A DNA stretch of 52,938 bases, from positions 11,505 through 64,442 of the forward strand of contig JACDFR010000017.1 in the NCBI GenBank assembly GCA_013815685.1. The letters are read 5' to 3'. Positions 1-8,134 of the stretch are shown piece after piece (position 1 is the stretch's first letter; the number at the start of each line of letters is the position of its first letter). Made by a program: the position numbers and the translations under genes. The notes under the pieces were generated by a model, which had not been told where the DNA came from, did no database searches, and saw nothing but the letters and a program-made list of their open reading frames with translations. Source of the stretch: Ramlibacter sp. GTDB lineage: Bacteria > Pseudomonadota > Gammaproteobacteria > Burkholderiales > Burkholderiaceae_C.

Positions 1-12
1 GGGGGGCGGGCC

Positions 13-60
13 GGCGGCTCCGGGGGAGCCGCCAATCGAAAGGCCTCAGGCCTTTCGATT
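13..60. repeat. Two back-to-back perfect inverted repeats before livF
   Basis: Positions 13-33 form a 9-bp stem around a GGG loop (GGCGGCTCC / GGAGCCGCC). Positions 34-60 form a 13-bp perfect stem around a single C (AATCGAAAGGCCT / AGGCCTTTCGATT). The second ends 19 bases before the livF ATG at 80. There is no T-tract, so neither arm is a standard terminator for the plus strand. They may be REP-like elements or mRNA-stabilising hairpins between genes of a transporter operon that continues to the left. Confidence 0.7.
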
Positions 61-79
61 GGTGAAGTCAAGGGAATTC

Positions 80-889
80 ATGGTTCACAAAAACATCGTT
101 CTCAACGTCAACGGCATCGAGGTCATCTACAACCACGTGATCCTCGTGCTAAAGGGCGTTTCGCTGCAGGTGCCCGAAGGCGATATCGTGGCCATCCTGG
201 GCGGCAACGGCGCGGGCAAGACGACGACGCTGCGGGCCATCTCGAATCTGCTCAAGGGCGAGCGCGGCCAGGTGACCAAGGGGTCGATCGAGCTGCGCGG
301 CGACCGCATCGAGAACCTCTCGACTTCCGAGCTGGTGCGGCGCGGCGTGGTGCAGGTGATGGAAGGCCGGCACTGCTTCGCGCACCTCACCATCGAAGAG
401 AACCTGCTCACCGGCGCCTACACCCGCGGCAGCAAGGCCGAGGTCAGCGTGAGCCTGGAGAAGGTCTACGCGTACTTTCCGCGCCTGAAGCTGCGCCGCA
501 CCTCGCAGGCCGCCTACACCTCGGGCGGCGAGCAGCAAATGTGCGCCATCGGCCGCGCCCTGATGGCCAGCCCCAGCATCGTGCTGCTGGACGAGCCGTC
601 GATGGGCCTGGCGCCGCAGATCGTGGAGGAGGTGTTCGAGATCGTCAAGGACCTGAACACAAAGGAGAAGGTTACCTTCCTGCTGGCCGAGCAGAACACC
701 AACATGGCGCTGCGGTATTCGACCTACGGATACATCATGGAAAGCGGGCGCGTGGTGATGGACGGCCCGGCCGCCGAACTGGCGACGAATGAGGACGTCA
801 AGGAGTTCTACCTGGGCGTGGGCGGCGGCGAGCGCAAGAGCTTTCGCGACGTCAAGAGCTACAAGCGCCGCAAGCGCTGGCTGGCGTAG
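80..889 (+). CDS. Branched-chain amino acid type ABC transporter ATP-binding protein (LivF-like)
   Basis: This is the cytoplasmic ATPase of a HAAT/Liv-type importer. Walker A is GGNGAGKTT at residues 41-49, the signature loop is the variant TSGGEQQ near 147, and Walker B is VLLDEPSMG near 168. The roughly 270-residue length is slightly above typical LivF, with a basic C-terminal tail (KSYKRRKRWLA). I start at ATG 80; a TTG at 59 lies in a palindrome and is less likely. The gene sits 8 bases before a PaaK-like ligase and close to aromatic-CoA ligase genes, so an aromatic or organic acid is a likelier substrate than leucine. The partner LivG/H/M/K genes would lie left of the window. The family is clear; the substrate is inference. 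Confidence 0.9.
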   Translation: MVHKNIVLNVNGIEVIYNHVILVLKGVSLQVPEGDIVAILGGNGAGKTTTLRAISNLLKGERGQVTKGSIELRGDRIENLSTSELVRRGVVQVMEGRHCFAHLTIEENLLTGAYTRGSKAEVSVSLEKVYAYFPRLKLRRTSQAAYTSGGEQQMCAIGRALMASPSIVLLDEPSMGLAPQIVEEVFEIVKDLNTKEKVTFLLAEQNTNMALRYSTYGYIMESGRVVMDGPAAELATNEDVKEFYLGVGGGERKSFRDVKSYKRRKRWLA

Positions 890-897
890 GAACGGCC

Positions 898-2145
898 ATG
901 ACCGAGCACTACGATCATCTCGAAACGCGAGAGCCGGCCGCGCGCGAAGCCGCGCTGATGGCGGCTTTGCCGCAGCAGGTGTCGCACGCCAAGCGGGCGG
1001 CGCCGGCCTTTGCCGAGATCCTGGCGAATGTCGACCCCTCCGCAGTCACGTCGCGCCAGGCGCTGGCGCGGCTGCCCGTCACTCGCAAGCATGAGCTGCT
1101 GGAGCGGCAGAAGGCCGGCCGCGCCAAAGAACCCTTCGGTGGTTTTTCGACTTTGCTGCGCGGACCGGCGATGCCGCATGTCTTCGCTTCGCCCGGCCCC
1201 ATCTACGAACCCGACAGCGTCGGCAAAGACTACTGGAGGGCGGCCCGGGCCATGTTCGCGGCGGGTTTTCGCGCCGGCGAGCTGGTGCACAACGCCTTCA
1301 GCTACCACATGACGCCCGGCGCCTTCATCATGGAGTCGGGCGCCCATGCGGTGGGCTGCACCGTGTTCCCTGCGGGGGTGGGCCAGACCGAGCAGCAACT
1401 GCAGGCGATCGCCGAACTGCGGCCAGACGCCTACATGGGAACACCGAGCTTCCTGCGCATCCTGATCGAAAAAGCCGCCGAAACCGGCAGCGACGTCTCT
1501 AGCATGCGCAAGGGCCTGACCGGCGGCGAAGCGCTTCCGCCCAGTTTGCGCGACTGGTTCGCCGAGCGCGCAATGGCGGTCTACCAGAGCTACGCCACCG
1601 CCGACCTGGGCCTGATCGCCTATGAGACCCAGGCCCGCGCGGGGCTGATCATCGACGAAGGCGTCATCGTCGAGATCGTCCGCCCGGGTACCGGCGACCC
1701 GGTGCCCGAGGGCGAGGTCGGAGAGCTGGTCGTGACCACGCTCAACGCCGGCTATCCACTCATCCGTTTCGGCACCGGCGACCTGTCGGCGCTGCTGCCG
1801 GGCACCTGCCCGACCGGCCGCACCAACACCCGCATCAAGGGCTGGCTGGGGCGCGCCGACCAGACCACCAAGATCCGCGGTATGTTCGTGCACCCCGGGC
1901 AGGTCGCCGACATCGCACGGCGCTTCCCCGAGGTGCTCCGGGCAAGGCTGGTGGTCAGCGGCGAGATGGCCGACGATGTCATGACGCTCAAGGTGGAGGC
2001 GGCCTCCGCGCCCCAGGGGCTGGACGCCCGCATCGGCGAAGCCATCCGCGACGTGACCAAGCTGCGCGGCGACGTGCAGCTGCTGCAGCCCGGCAGCCTG
2101 CCCAACGATGGCAAGGTCATCGAGGACGCCCGCAGCTACAAGTAA
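898..2145 (+). CDS. Phenylacetate-CoA ligase (PaaK)-like AMP-binding protein with aberrant P-loop
   Basis: The 415-residue protein aligns by eye with the adenylate-forming PaaK family: a late ATP-binding segment with FGTGDLS, then GWLGRADQTTKIRGMFVHPGQV and a C-terminal domain ending in a DGKVIEDAR-type segment. PaaK enzymes convert an aromatic acid, ATP and CoA to the acyl-CoA. The glycine/serine/threonine phosphate loop normally written SSGTTGKP is replaced near residues 98-105 by SPGPIYEP, so ATP handling may differ or activity may be lost. It lies 8 bases after livF and is probably co-transcribed with it. Its acid substrate cannot be read from sequence. Confidence 0.8.
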   Translation: MTEHYDHLETREPAAREAALMAALPQQVSHAKRAAPAFAEILANVDPSAVTSRQALARLPVTRKHELLERQKAGRAKEPFGGFSTLLRGPAMPHVFASPGPIYEPDSVGKDYWRAARAMFAAGFRAGELVHNAFSYHMTPGAFIMESGAHAVGCTVFPAGVGQTEQQLQAIAELRPDAYMGTPSFLRILIEKAAETGSDVSSMRKGLTGGEALPPSLRDWFAERAMAVYQSYATADLGLIAYETQARAGLIIDEGVIVEIVRPGTGDPVPEGEVGELVVTTLNAGYPLIRFGTGDLSALLPGTCPTGRTNTRIKGWLGRADQTTKIRGMFVHPGQVADIARRFPEVLRARLVVSGEMADDVMTLKVEAASAPQGLDARIGEAIRDVTKLRGDVQLLQPGSLPNDGKVIEDARSYK

Positions 2146-2159
2146 TTGCAGCTTCCGTG

Positions 2160-2212
2160 CGGCCGGCTAGGGGCTTACCCCGGGGGCCCCGGTACGTAAT
2201 TTCCTCCATGCA
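2160..2212. repeat. GC-rich palindromic stretch between the ligase and the first Bug protein
   Basis: The 118-base gap between the ligase and the first TctC-type gene contains GGGGC-TTA-CCCC followed by CCGGGG-G-CCCCGG. Both are inverted repeats without a T-tract. Their role is unclear: a rho-type or REP-like boundary, or a regulator site ahead of the binding-protein gene, which has its own good Shine-Dalgarno (AAGGAG at 2253-2258). Confidence 0.4.
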
Positions 2213-2263
2213 GGCGGACGCGCGCGCCCCTACCATTTGTGGTTTCACTTTCAAGGAGACCTC

Positions 2264-3259
2264 ATGAACTCACTGCTCAAGTCCCTGGCGCCTTTGGCTC
2301 TGCTGGCAACAGCGGCCGGCGCACAAGCCGCCGACTTCCCGATCAAGGACAAGCCGATCGCCCTGGTGGTTCCGTTTGCCGCCGGCGGGCCGACCGACCG
2401 TGTGGCGCGCGACCTGGCCGAAGCCATGCGCAAGGCGCTCGGTGGTGCGACGAGCGTGGTGGTCGAGAACGCCGCTGGCGGTCCCGGCGGCCTGATCGGC
2501 GCGAACAAGGTGGCCAAGGCCACGCCGGACGGCCATACACTGCTGGTTCACCACATCGCCATGGGCGTCTTCCCCTCGCTGGTGCGCAACCTTCCGTTCA
2601 AGGTCGAGACCGACTTCGAATACCTCGGCATGATCAACGACGTGCCGATGACGCTGATCGGCAAGCCGACGCTGCCGGCCGACAACTACAAGGAACTGAT
2701 GACCTGGGTGCAGGCGAACAAGGGCAAGATCAATCTCGCCAACGCGGGCATGGCCTCGGCATCGCACCTGTGCGGCATGCTCTGGCAGTCCGCCGTGGGC
2801 ATCGACATGACCACCGTGCCGTACAAGGGCACGGCGCCTGCCATGACCGACCTGATCGGCGGCCAGGTCGACCTGATGTGCGACCAGACCACCAACACCA
2901 CGTCGCAGATCGAAGGCAAGAAGGTCAAGGCCTACGGCGTCACCACGGCCAAGCGCCTGAGCACGCCCGCGCTGAAAGACGTGCCGACACTGCAGGAGTC
3001 GGGCATGAAAGGCTTCGAGGTCACGATTTTCCACGGCCTGTACGCACCCAAGGGCACGCCCCCGGATGCCCAGAAAAAGCTCAACGACGCCCTCAAGACG
3101 GCCCTGAAGGACCCTGAGTTCATCAAGAAGCAGGAAGGCCTGGGCGCCGTGGTCGTCACCGACAAGCGCATGGAGATGGGCGAGCACAAGAAGTTCGTCG
3201 CCGCCGAGATCGCCAAGTGGGGCCCGGTGATCAAGGCTGCCGGCGTCTACGCCGACTAA
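2264..3259 (+). CDS. Tripartite tricarboxylate transporter substrate-binding protein (Bug/TctC family)
   Basis: This is a periplasmic receptor of about 331 residues. The signal peptide runs [19 protein letters not shown] and probably ends at AQA-AD. The family hallmark [19 protein letters not shown] follows directly, and later segments ([25 protein letters not shown]) are also typical. Bug proteins bind small carboxylates or aromatic acids and usually work with TctA/TctB membrane subunits, none of which is present here. ATG 2264 is preceded by TCAAGGAGACCTC, which decides the start. A second Bug gene follows after 13 bases, so the two are probably co-transcribed and may serve different ligands of the same pathway. 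Confidence 0.92.
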   Translation: MNSLLKSLAPLALLATAAGAQAADFPIKDKPIALVVPFAAGGPTDRVARDLAEAMRKALGGATSVVVENAAGGPGGLIGANKVAKATPDGHTLLVHHIAMGVFPSLVRNLPFKVETDFEYLGMINDVPMTLIGKPTLPADNYKELMTWVQANKGKINLANAGMASASHLCGMLWQSAVGIDMTTVPYKGTAPAMTDLIGGQVDLMCDQTTNTTSQIEGKKVKAYGVTTAKRLSTPALKDVPTLQESGMKGFEVTIFHGLYAPKGTPPDAQKKLNDALKTALKDPEFIKKQEGLGAVVVTDKRMEMGEHKKFVAAEIAKWGPVIKAAGVYAD

Positions 3260-3272
3260 CCCGGTGCGAGCC

Positions 3273-4283
3273 ATGACCGACTTTCCCAACCCGGCCCGCC
3301 GGCGCGTCCTGGGCGCGATCACCCTGTCCGCGCTCGCACTCTGCGCATTGCCGGCCGCCGCCCAGGGCAGCTGGCCGACCAAGCCCGTGCGCATCGTGGT
3401 GCCCTTCGCGCCCGGCGGCACGACAGATATCCTGGCCCGCGCGCTGGCGCCCGAGCTGTCCAAGGCGTTCGGCCAGCAGTTCGTGGTGGAGAACCGGGCC
3501 GGCGCGGGCGGCAACATCGGCGCCGACATCGTGGCCAAGTCGGCACCCGACGGCCATACGCTGCTGATGGGCACCGTCGGCACGCACGGCATCAACAAGT
3601 CGCTCTACAGCAAGATGCCCTTCGACCCGCAGAAGGATTTCGCACCCGTCACTCTGGTGGCGGGCGTGCCGAACGTGATGGTGGTGAACACCGAGAAGGC
3701 GAACGCGCGCGGTATCCGCAACGTGCAGGATTTCATGCAGCATGCCCGGGCGAATCCCGGCAAGCTGAACATGGCTTCGAGCGGCAACGGCACTTCCATT
3801 CACCTCGCCGGCGAGCTGTTCAAGAGCATGGGCGGCGTCTTCATGACCCACTTTCCCTACAGCGGCTCGAGCCCGGCACTGCTGGGCCTGCTCGGCGGCG
3901 ACATGGACGTGATGTTCGACAACCTGCCCTCTTCGATGCCGCACATCAAGGCCGGCAAGCTAAAGGCGCTGGCCGTGACCAGCAACCAGCGTTCCGCGGC
4001 GCTTCCCGAAGTGCCCACCGTGGAAGAGGCGGGCGGCCTCAAGGGTTTCGAAGCCAGCTCCTGGTTCGGCCTTCTGGCGCCGGCCGGGACGCCCCCCGAC
4101 ATCGTCAACCGCATCCAGCAGGAAACCGCCAAGGCCTTGAACGTGCCGTCGATCAAGGAGCGCCTGCTCGCCCAGGGCGCCATCCCCAGCGGCAATTCCC
4201 CAGCGGACTTCGCCAAGCTGATCGACGCGGAAATCAGGAAGTGGGGGCCTGTGGTGAAAGCCGCCGGCGCCAAGGTCGACTGA
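3273..4283 (+). CDS. Second Bug/TctC-family substrate-binding protein with Tat-like signal
   Basis: This receptor is about 336 residues long. Its N-terminus [18 protein letters not shown] has consecutive arginines before a hydrophobic core, which suggests export by Tat rather than Sec; cleavage is likely after PAAAQ. The Bug motif [20 protein letters not shown] and the [18 protein letters not shown] segment are clear. An in-frame GTG at 3264 adds three residues; I prefer ATG 3273. It is tandem with the preceding Bug gene but clearly divergent from it. It converges with the DUF1840 gene 2 bases downstream. Confidence 0.9.
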   Translation: MTDFPNPARRRVLGAITLSALALCALPAAAQGSWPTKPVRIVVPFAPGGTTDILARALAPELSKAFGQQFVVENRAGAGGNIGADIVAKSAPDGHTLLMGTVGTHGINKSLYSKMPFDPQKDFAPVTLVAGVPNVMVVNTEKANARGIRNVQDFMQHARANPGKLNMASSGNGTSIHLAGELFKSMGGVFMTHFPYSGSSPALLGLLGGDMDVMFDNLPSSMPHIKAGKLKALAVTSNQRSAALPEVPTVEEAGGLKGFEASSWFGLLAPAGTPPDIVNRIQQETAKALNVPSIKERLLAQGAIPSGNSPADFAKLIDAEIRKWGPVVKAAGAKVD

Positions 4284-4285
4284 GT

Positions 4286-4609
4286 TCAAACGCCCCAGAC
4301 GATCTCCTGGCCGGCCTTCTGGCAGCGGCGCAGCATGTCCAGGAACGGCACGGCGCGCTGGCGCAGCGACACATTGTCAAAGCGCGGAGGGGTTTCTCCC
4401 TTGGCCCGGGCCTCGTCGGCCAGGGCCTGCTGGTCGGCTTCCTCCCTCGCGATGGCGCCTTCCAGCGCGGCAACCGCCGCAGGCATGTCCGCGGGCAGGA
4501 TGATGCCCTTGGGGCCGGCGTCCTTGCCGACGATCTCCAGCACGCGCCGGCCATTGGGCTCCAGCATGATCAGGTCGCCGGCAGCCTTGGATTTGAATTT
4601 GTAGAGCAT
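4286..4609 (-). CDS. DUF1840 domain-containing protein
   Basis: This small 107-residue soluble protein starts MLYKFKSKAAGDLIML and contains the family core VLEIVGKDAGPKGIILP. It matches the betaproteobacterial DUF1840 family, whose function is unknown. It is on the opposite strand from its neighbours, converging with the second Bug gene and lying back to back with the MarR gene. Position and strand suggest it is a conserved housekeeping gene unrelated to the aromatic-acid genes around it. Confidence 0.8.
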   Translation of the reverse strand: MLYKFKSKAAGDLIMLEPNGRRVLEIVGKDAGPKGIILPADMPAAVAALEGAIAREEADQQALADEARAKGETPPRFDNVSLRQRAVPFLDMLRRCQKAGQEIVWGV

Positions 4610-4693
4610 GCGTACATTTACTCACGGTTGAATTGAAAGGCCGATTGTGCGCCGGGCGCAAGCAAACCAGCCCGGCGCCGCGGGCTAGTCCTG

Positions 4694-4721
4694 TTGACAG
4701 CTATTTGTTTAGACTTAAACT
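4694..4721 (+). promoter_or_regulatory. Sigma-70-type promoter with overlapping operator for the MarR gene
   Basis: TTGACA at 4694-4699 is a perfect -35; after 16 bases TAAACT at 4716-4721 fits a -10. The inverted repeat GTTTA-GACT-TAAAC at 4707-4720 lies in the spacer and enters the -10. An operator placed there would block RNA polymerase, which fits autoregulation by the MarR protein encoded next, with a CoA thioester or aromatic ligand as likely inducer (inference). Confidence 0.65.
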
Positions 4722-4749
4722 ATTTAGGCAAAGCTTCAAAGGAATGCCG

Positions 4750-5226
4750 ATGGACATGGAAGCGCGCGCCCACAGCGAGCACCCCGATGCCTTGCGTCTC
4801 TGGCTGCGCCTGCTCACCTGCACCCAGATCGTGGAAAAACAGGTGCGCAGCCAGCTGCGCGAGCGCTTCGACACCACGCTGCCGCGCTTCGACCTCATGG
4901 CCCAGCTGGAGCGGGCGCCCGAAGGGCTCAAGATGAACGAGCTGTCCCGCCGGATGATGGTGACCGGCGGCAACGTGACGGGCATCACCGACCAGCTGGT
5001 GGCCGAGGGGCTGGTGGACCGGGTCGATGTCCAGGGCGACCGGCGGGCCTACCGGGTGCGGCTCACACCGAAGGGGCGCAAGCTGTTCCACGAGATGGCC
5101 GGCCAACACGAGAACTGGATCGTCGATGCCTTCGCGGTCCTGTCCGACAAGGACATCGCCATCCTGCACAAGTTGCTGGGCAAGGTGAAAAACCACGCCC
5201 GCACCCGCGCCGATGAGGCCGTCTGA
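4750..5226 (+). CDS. MarR-family transcriptional regulator
   Basis: This regulator of about 158 residues has the MarR winged-helix core: LKMNELSRRMMVTGGNVTGITDQL is the recognition region and GDRRAYRVRLTPKGRKLF is the wing. ATG 4750 is chosen because AAAGGA at 4737-4742 is 7 bases upstream; ATG 4744 would sit only one base from that ribosome site. The gene is 20 bases before a 2-aminobenzoate-CoA-ligase-like gene. MarR proteins of this arrangement usually repress an aromatic-acid degradation operon and are released by the acyl-CoA product. A promoter with an overlapping palindrome lies just upstream. Confidence 0.9.
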   Translation: MDMEARAHSEHPDALRLWLRLLTCTQIVEKQVRSQLRERFDTTLPRFDLMAQLERAPEGLKMNELSRRMMVTGGNVTGITDQLVAEGLVDRVDVQGDRRAYRVRLTPKGRKLFHEMAGQHENWIVDAFAVLSDKDIAILHKLLGKVKNHARTRADEAV

Positions 5227-5246
5227 CAAACATCAAAGGAATGCGG

Positions 5247-6857
5247 ATGTCCGCCCAGCAAGACCGCTTCGTGCATGACCGGCTGCCGCGCGCCGCGCAA
5301 TGGCCGCAATTGCGGTACCAAGGCCCTGAGTTCCAGTTCGCGCAACAGTTGAACCTGGTCGAAGAGTTGCTCGACAAGGCGCAGGCCAGGGGTTTCGGCC
5401 AGCGGCCGCTGCTGCGGTCCGGCCGCATCACGCTGAGCTATGAAGACGTGGGCGACCGCGTCGACCGTATCTGCAGGGTCCTGACCGAAGACCTTGGCCT
5501 GGTTCCCGGCAATCGCGTGCTGTTGCGCGGAGGCAATTCGATCGGGCTGGCCCTGGCCTGGCTCGCCGTGGTCAAGGCCGGATTGATCGCGGTGGCCACG
5601 ATGCCGCTGCTGCGGGCCCGCGAACTGGGCGACATCATCGACAAGGCCCAGCCCGTCGTCGCGCTGTGCGACATCAAGCTGCTGGAGGAGCTGGAGCTGG
5701 CGCGGCGCGAACGGCCGTCGCTGGCCCAGGTGGTGGCGTTCAACGCGCTGAACGAGCCGGGCTCCCTGGCGGTGCGGTCTGCCCGGAAATCCGGCGATTT
5801 CACCGCATGCGCGACCGCGGCCGACGACATCGCCATGATGGCGTTCACGTCCGGCACTACCGGCAAACCGAAGGCGGCCGTCCACACCCATCGCGACGTG
5901 CTGGCCGCCTGCGAAGCCTGGCCCCGGCATGTGCTGCGGGCCCTGCCCGACGACATCGTTGTCGGCTCGCCGCCCCTGGCCTTCACGTTCGGCCTGGGCG
6001 GCCTGCTGGTCTTCCCGATGTGGGCGGGCGCCAGCGTCTATTTCCCGGATGCGCCGTACACGCCCGAAACGCTGGTGCGCACCATCAACGAAGTCGGCGC
6101 GACCATCTGCTACACCGCGCCCACCTTCTACCGCCAGATGGCACCGTTTGCGCGCGAGCATGGCGTGGGCAGGCTGCGCATCAGCGTGAGCGCGGGCGAA
6201 GGCCTGCCCGATGCCACGCGCCAGCTGTGGAAGCAGGCCAGCGGGCTGGAGATGCTCGACGGCATAGGCGCCACCGAGATGTTCCATATCTTCATCTCCT
6301 CCGCGGGCGCCGATGTGCGCCCCGGTGCCATCGGCAAGGTGGTGCCGGGTTATATCGCCAAGGTGGTCGACGACGATGGAAACGAGCTGCCGCGCGGCAG
6401 CATCGGCAAGCTGGCTGTGACCGGTCCCACGGGCTGCCGCTACATGGACGACCCGCGCCAGGCCAGCTATGTGAAGGACGGCTGGAACTATCCCGGCGAC
6501 GCCTTCGTGCAGGACGAGGACGGCTATTTTTTCTACCAGGCGCGCGCCGACGACATGATCATCACCGCCGGCTACAACGTCGGCGGCCCGGAAGTCGAGG
6601 ACGCGCTGCTGCGGCACCCGGCGGTGGCGGAATGCGGCGTGATCGGCAAGCCGGACGAAGAGCGCGGCATGATCGTCAAGGCGTTCTGCGTGCTCAAGCC
6701 CGGCCATGCAGGCGATGCGGCGATGACCAGGGCCCTGCAGGATCACGTCAAGGCCAGCATCGCGCCGTTCAAGTACCCGCGCGAAATCGAATTCGTGGCG
6801 AACCTCCCGCGCACCGAGACCGGCAAGCTGCAGCGCTTCAAATTGCGCCAGGCATAG
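5247..6857 (+). CDS. Benzoate/2-aminobenzoate-CoA ligase-like acyl-CoA synthetase
   Basis: This adenylate-forming ligase of about 536 residues is presumed to activate an aromatic acid with ATP and CoA in the cytoplasm. The phosphate loop FTSGTTGKPKAAVHTH lies near residues 201-216, the A5-type GIGATEMFH lies near 347, the hinge region AGYNVGGPEVE follows later, and the catalytic C-terminal lysine is in TGKLQRFK. The opening FVHDRLPRAAQWP resembles 2-aminobenzoate-CoA ligases. ATG 5247 is preferred over ATG 5241 because AAAGGA abuts the latter. The ribosome-site context is nearly identical to that of the preceding MarR gene. The specific substrate is unproven. Confidence 0.85.
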   Translation: MSAQQDRFVHDRLPRAAQWPQLRYQGPEFQFAQQLNLVEELLDKAQARGFGQRPLLRSGRITLSYEDVGDRVDRICRVLTEDLGLVPGNRVLLRGGNSIGLALAWLAVVKAGLIAVATMPLLRARELGDIIDKAQPVVALCDIKLLEELELARRERPSLAQVVAFNALNEPGSLAVRSARKSGDFTACATAADDIAMMAFTSGTTGKPKAAVHTHRDVLAACEAWPRHVLRALPDDIVVGSPPLAFTFGLGGLLVFPMWAGASVYFPDAPYTPETLVRTINEVGATICYTAPTFYRQMAPFAREHGVGRLRISVSAGEGLPDATRQLWKQASGLEMLDGIGATEMFHIFISSAGADVRPGAIGKVVPGYIAKVVDDDGNELPRGSIGKLAVTGPTGCRYMDDPRQASYVKDGWNYPGDAFVQDEDGYFFYQARADDMIITAGYNVGGPEVEDALLRHPAVAECGVIGKPDEERGMIVKAFCVLKPGHAGDAAMTRALQDHVKASIAPFKYPREIEFVANLPRTETGKLQRFKLRQA

Positions 6858-6887
6858 GCGGCGTACCCGCGGGCCGATAATCGCGGC

Positions 6888-8120
6888 ATGCCAGCATATT
6901 CGTTCGAAGCCCTGGACGCCCAGGGCGAAACTCGCCGCGGGGTCATGGAGGCCGACACGGCCAAGGCCGTTCGCAGCCTGTTGCGCGGCCAGGCCCTTGT
7001 GCCGCTGCAGGTCATCCCGGTGAGTTCGGGCGCGGCCGCCAACGAACCGGGCACCGGCTGGCGCGAAGGCGCGTTCAGCCGCGCCACGTTCAACGCCACC
7101 CGCCTGGCCATCTGGACGCGCCAGCTCGCCGGCCTCATCACCTCCGGACTGCCGCTCGAGCGCGCGCTCACGGCGCTGACCGACGATGCCGAAACCGAAC
7201 GCGAGCGGCACCTCGTGGCCGCCCTTCGCGCCGAGGTCAACGCGGGCTCGCCTTTCGGCCGGGCCCTGGCACGTTTTCCACGGGAATTCCCCGGCATCTA
7301 TACCGCTGTGGTCGGCGCCGGCGAGCAAAGCGGCAACCTCGGGCTGGTGCTGGAGCGCCTGGCGGACGACCTGGAAGAGCGCCAGGCCCTGCAGGCGCGG
7401 TTGCTGGGCGCGGCGCTGTATCCCGCCATCGTCAGCGTGGTCGCCATCGCCATCGTGCTGTTCCTGGTGGCGTATGTGGTGCCCCAGGTCGCGAACGTAT
7501 TTGCGGGAAGCAAGCGCGCCCTGCCCTTCCTGACGGTGGCCATGCTGGCGGTCAGCGGCTTCGTGCGCAACTGGGGCTGGCTGGCCGCGCTGCTGGCCGT
7601 AGGGGGCATCGTGATCTCCCGCCTGGCGCTGCGCAACGAGGGCACGCGCGAGCGGTTCGATGCCGTCTGGCTCAAGCTGCCGCTGGTCGGCAGGCTCTCG
7701 CGTGGCTACAACGCGGCCCGGTTCGCGAGCACGCTGGCCCTGCTGGCGGGCGCGGGCGTGCCGATCCTCAAGGCCCTGCAGGCCGCCGCGGAGACCCTGA
7801 GCAACCGGGCCATGCGCGCCGACGCCATGGATGCACTGGTGCTGGTGCGCGAGGGCGCGCCGCTGGCCTCGGCCATGTCGCAGAAAAAGCGCTTCCCGGG
7901 GCTGCTGTCCATGTTCGCGCGCCTGGGGGAGCAGACCGGCCAGTTGCCGCAGATGCTGCAACGCGCATCCAACCAGCTCGGCGCCGAGGTGCAGCGCCGC
8001 GCCATGCAGCTGGCCACGATCCTGGAGCCGCTGCTGATCGTCACCATGGGCTTCGTGGTCATGCTGATCGTGCTGGCAGTGCTGCTGCCCATCATCCAGC
8101 TGAACCAGTTCGCCAGGTAA
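6888..8120 (+). CDS. gspF: Type II secretion inner-membrane platform protein GspF
   Basis: This 410-residue polytopic protein carries two T2SSF repeats, roughly residues 70-195 and 272-395. Diagnostic segments are WTRQLAGLITSGLPLERAL and FASTLALLAGAGVPILKAL. Membrane helices lie near 177-203, 222-243 and 378-404. It forms the inner-membrane platform that couples the GspE ATPase to pseudopilus assembly. It stands alone here, followed by a nucleotidase, while the rest of the gsp operon starts near 46 kb. No second gspF is visible, so this copy probably serves that system. A PilC assignment is less likely because no pil genes are near. Confidence 0.9.
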   Translation: MPAYSFEALDAQGETRRGVMEADTAKAVRSLLRGQALVPLQVIPVSSGAAANEPGTGWREGAFSRATFNATRLAIWTRQLAGLITSGLPLERALTALTDDAETERERHLVAALRAEVNAGSPFGRALARFPREFPGIYTAVVGAGEQSGNLGLVLERLADDLEERQALQARLLGAALYPAIVSVVAIAIVLFLVAYVVPQVANVFAGSKRALPFLTVAMLAVSGFVRNWGWLAALLAVGGIVISRLALRNEGTRERFDAVWLKLPLVGRLSRGYNAARFASTLALLAGAGVPILKALQAAAETLSNRAMRADAMDALVLVREGAPLASAMSQKKRFPGLLSMFARLGEQTGQLPQMLQRASNQLGAEVQRRAMQLATILEPLLIVTMGFVVMLIVLAVLLPIIQLNQFAR

Positions 8121-8134
8121 GGGGAGCGCGCTGA

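Noticed and set aside
2239..3117. 292-codon alternative frame over the first Bug gene
   Set aside because: Its product is Arg/Gly/Asp-rich without a family; the overlapping Bug frame has a signal peptide and the full family pattern.
5049..7961. Open frame of 970 codons on the minus strand
   Set aside because: It runs opposite the MarR, CoA-ligase and gspF genes in GC-rich DNA, is rich in Gln, His, Arg and Ala, and shows no domain. It is a codon-phase shadow.
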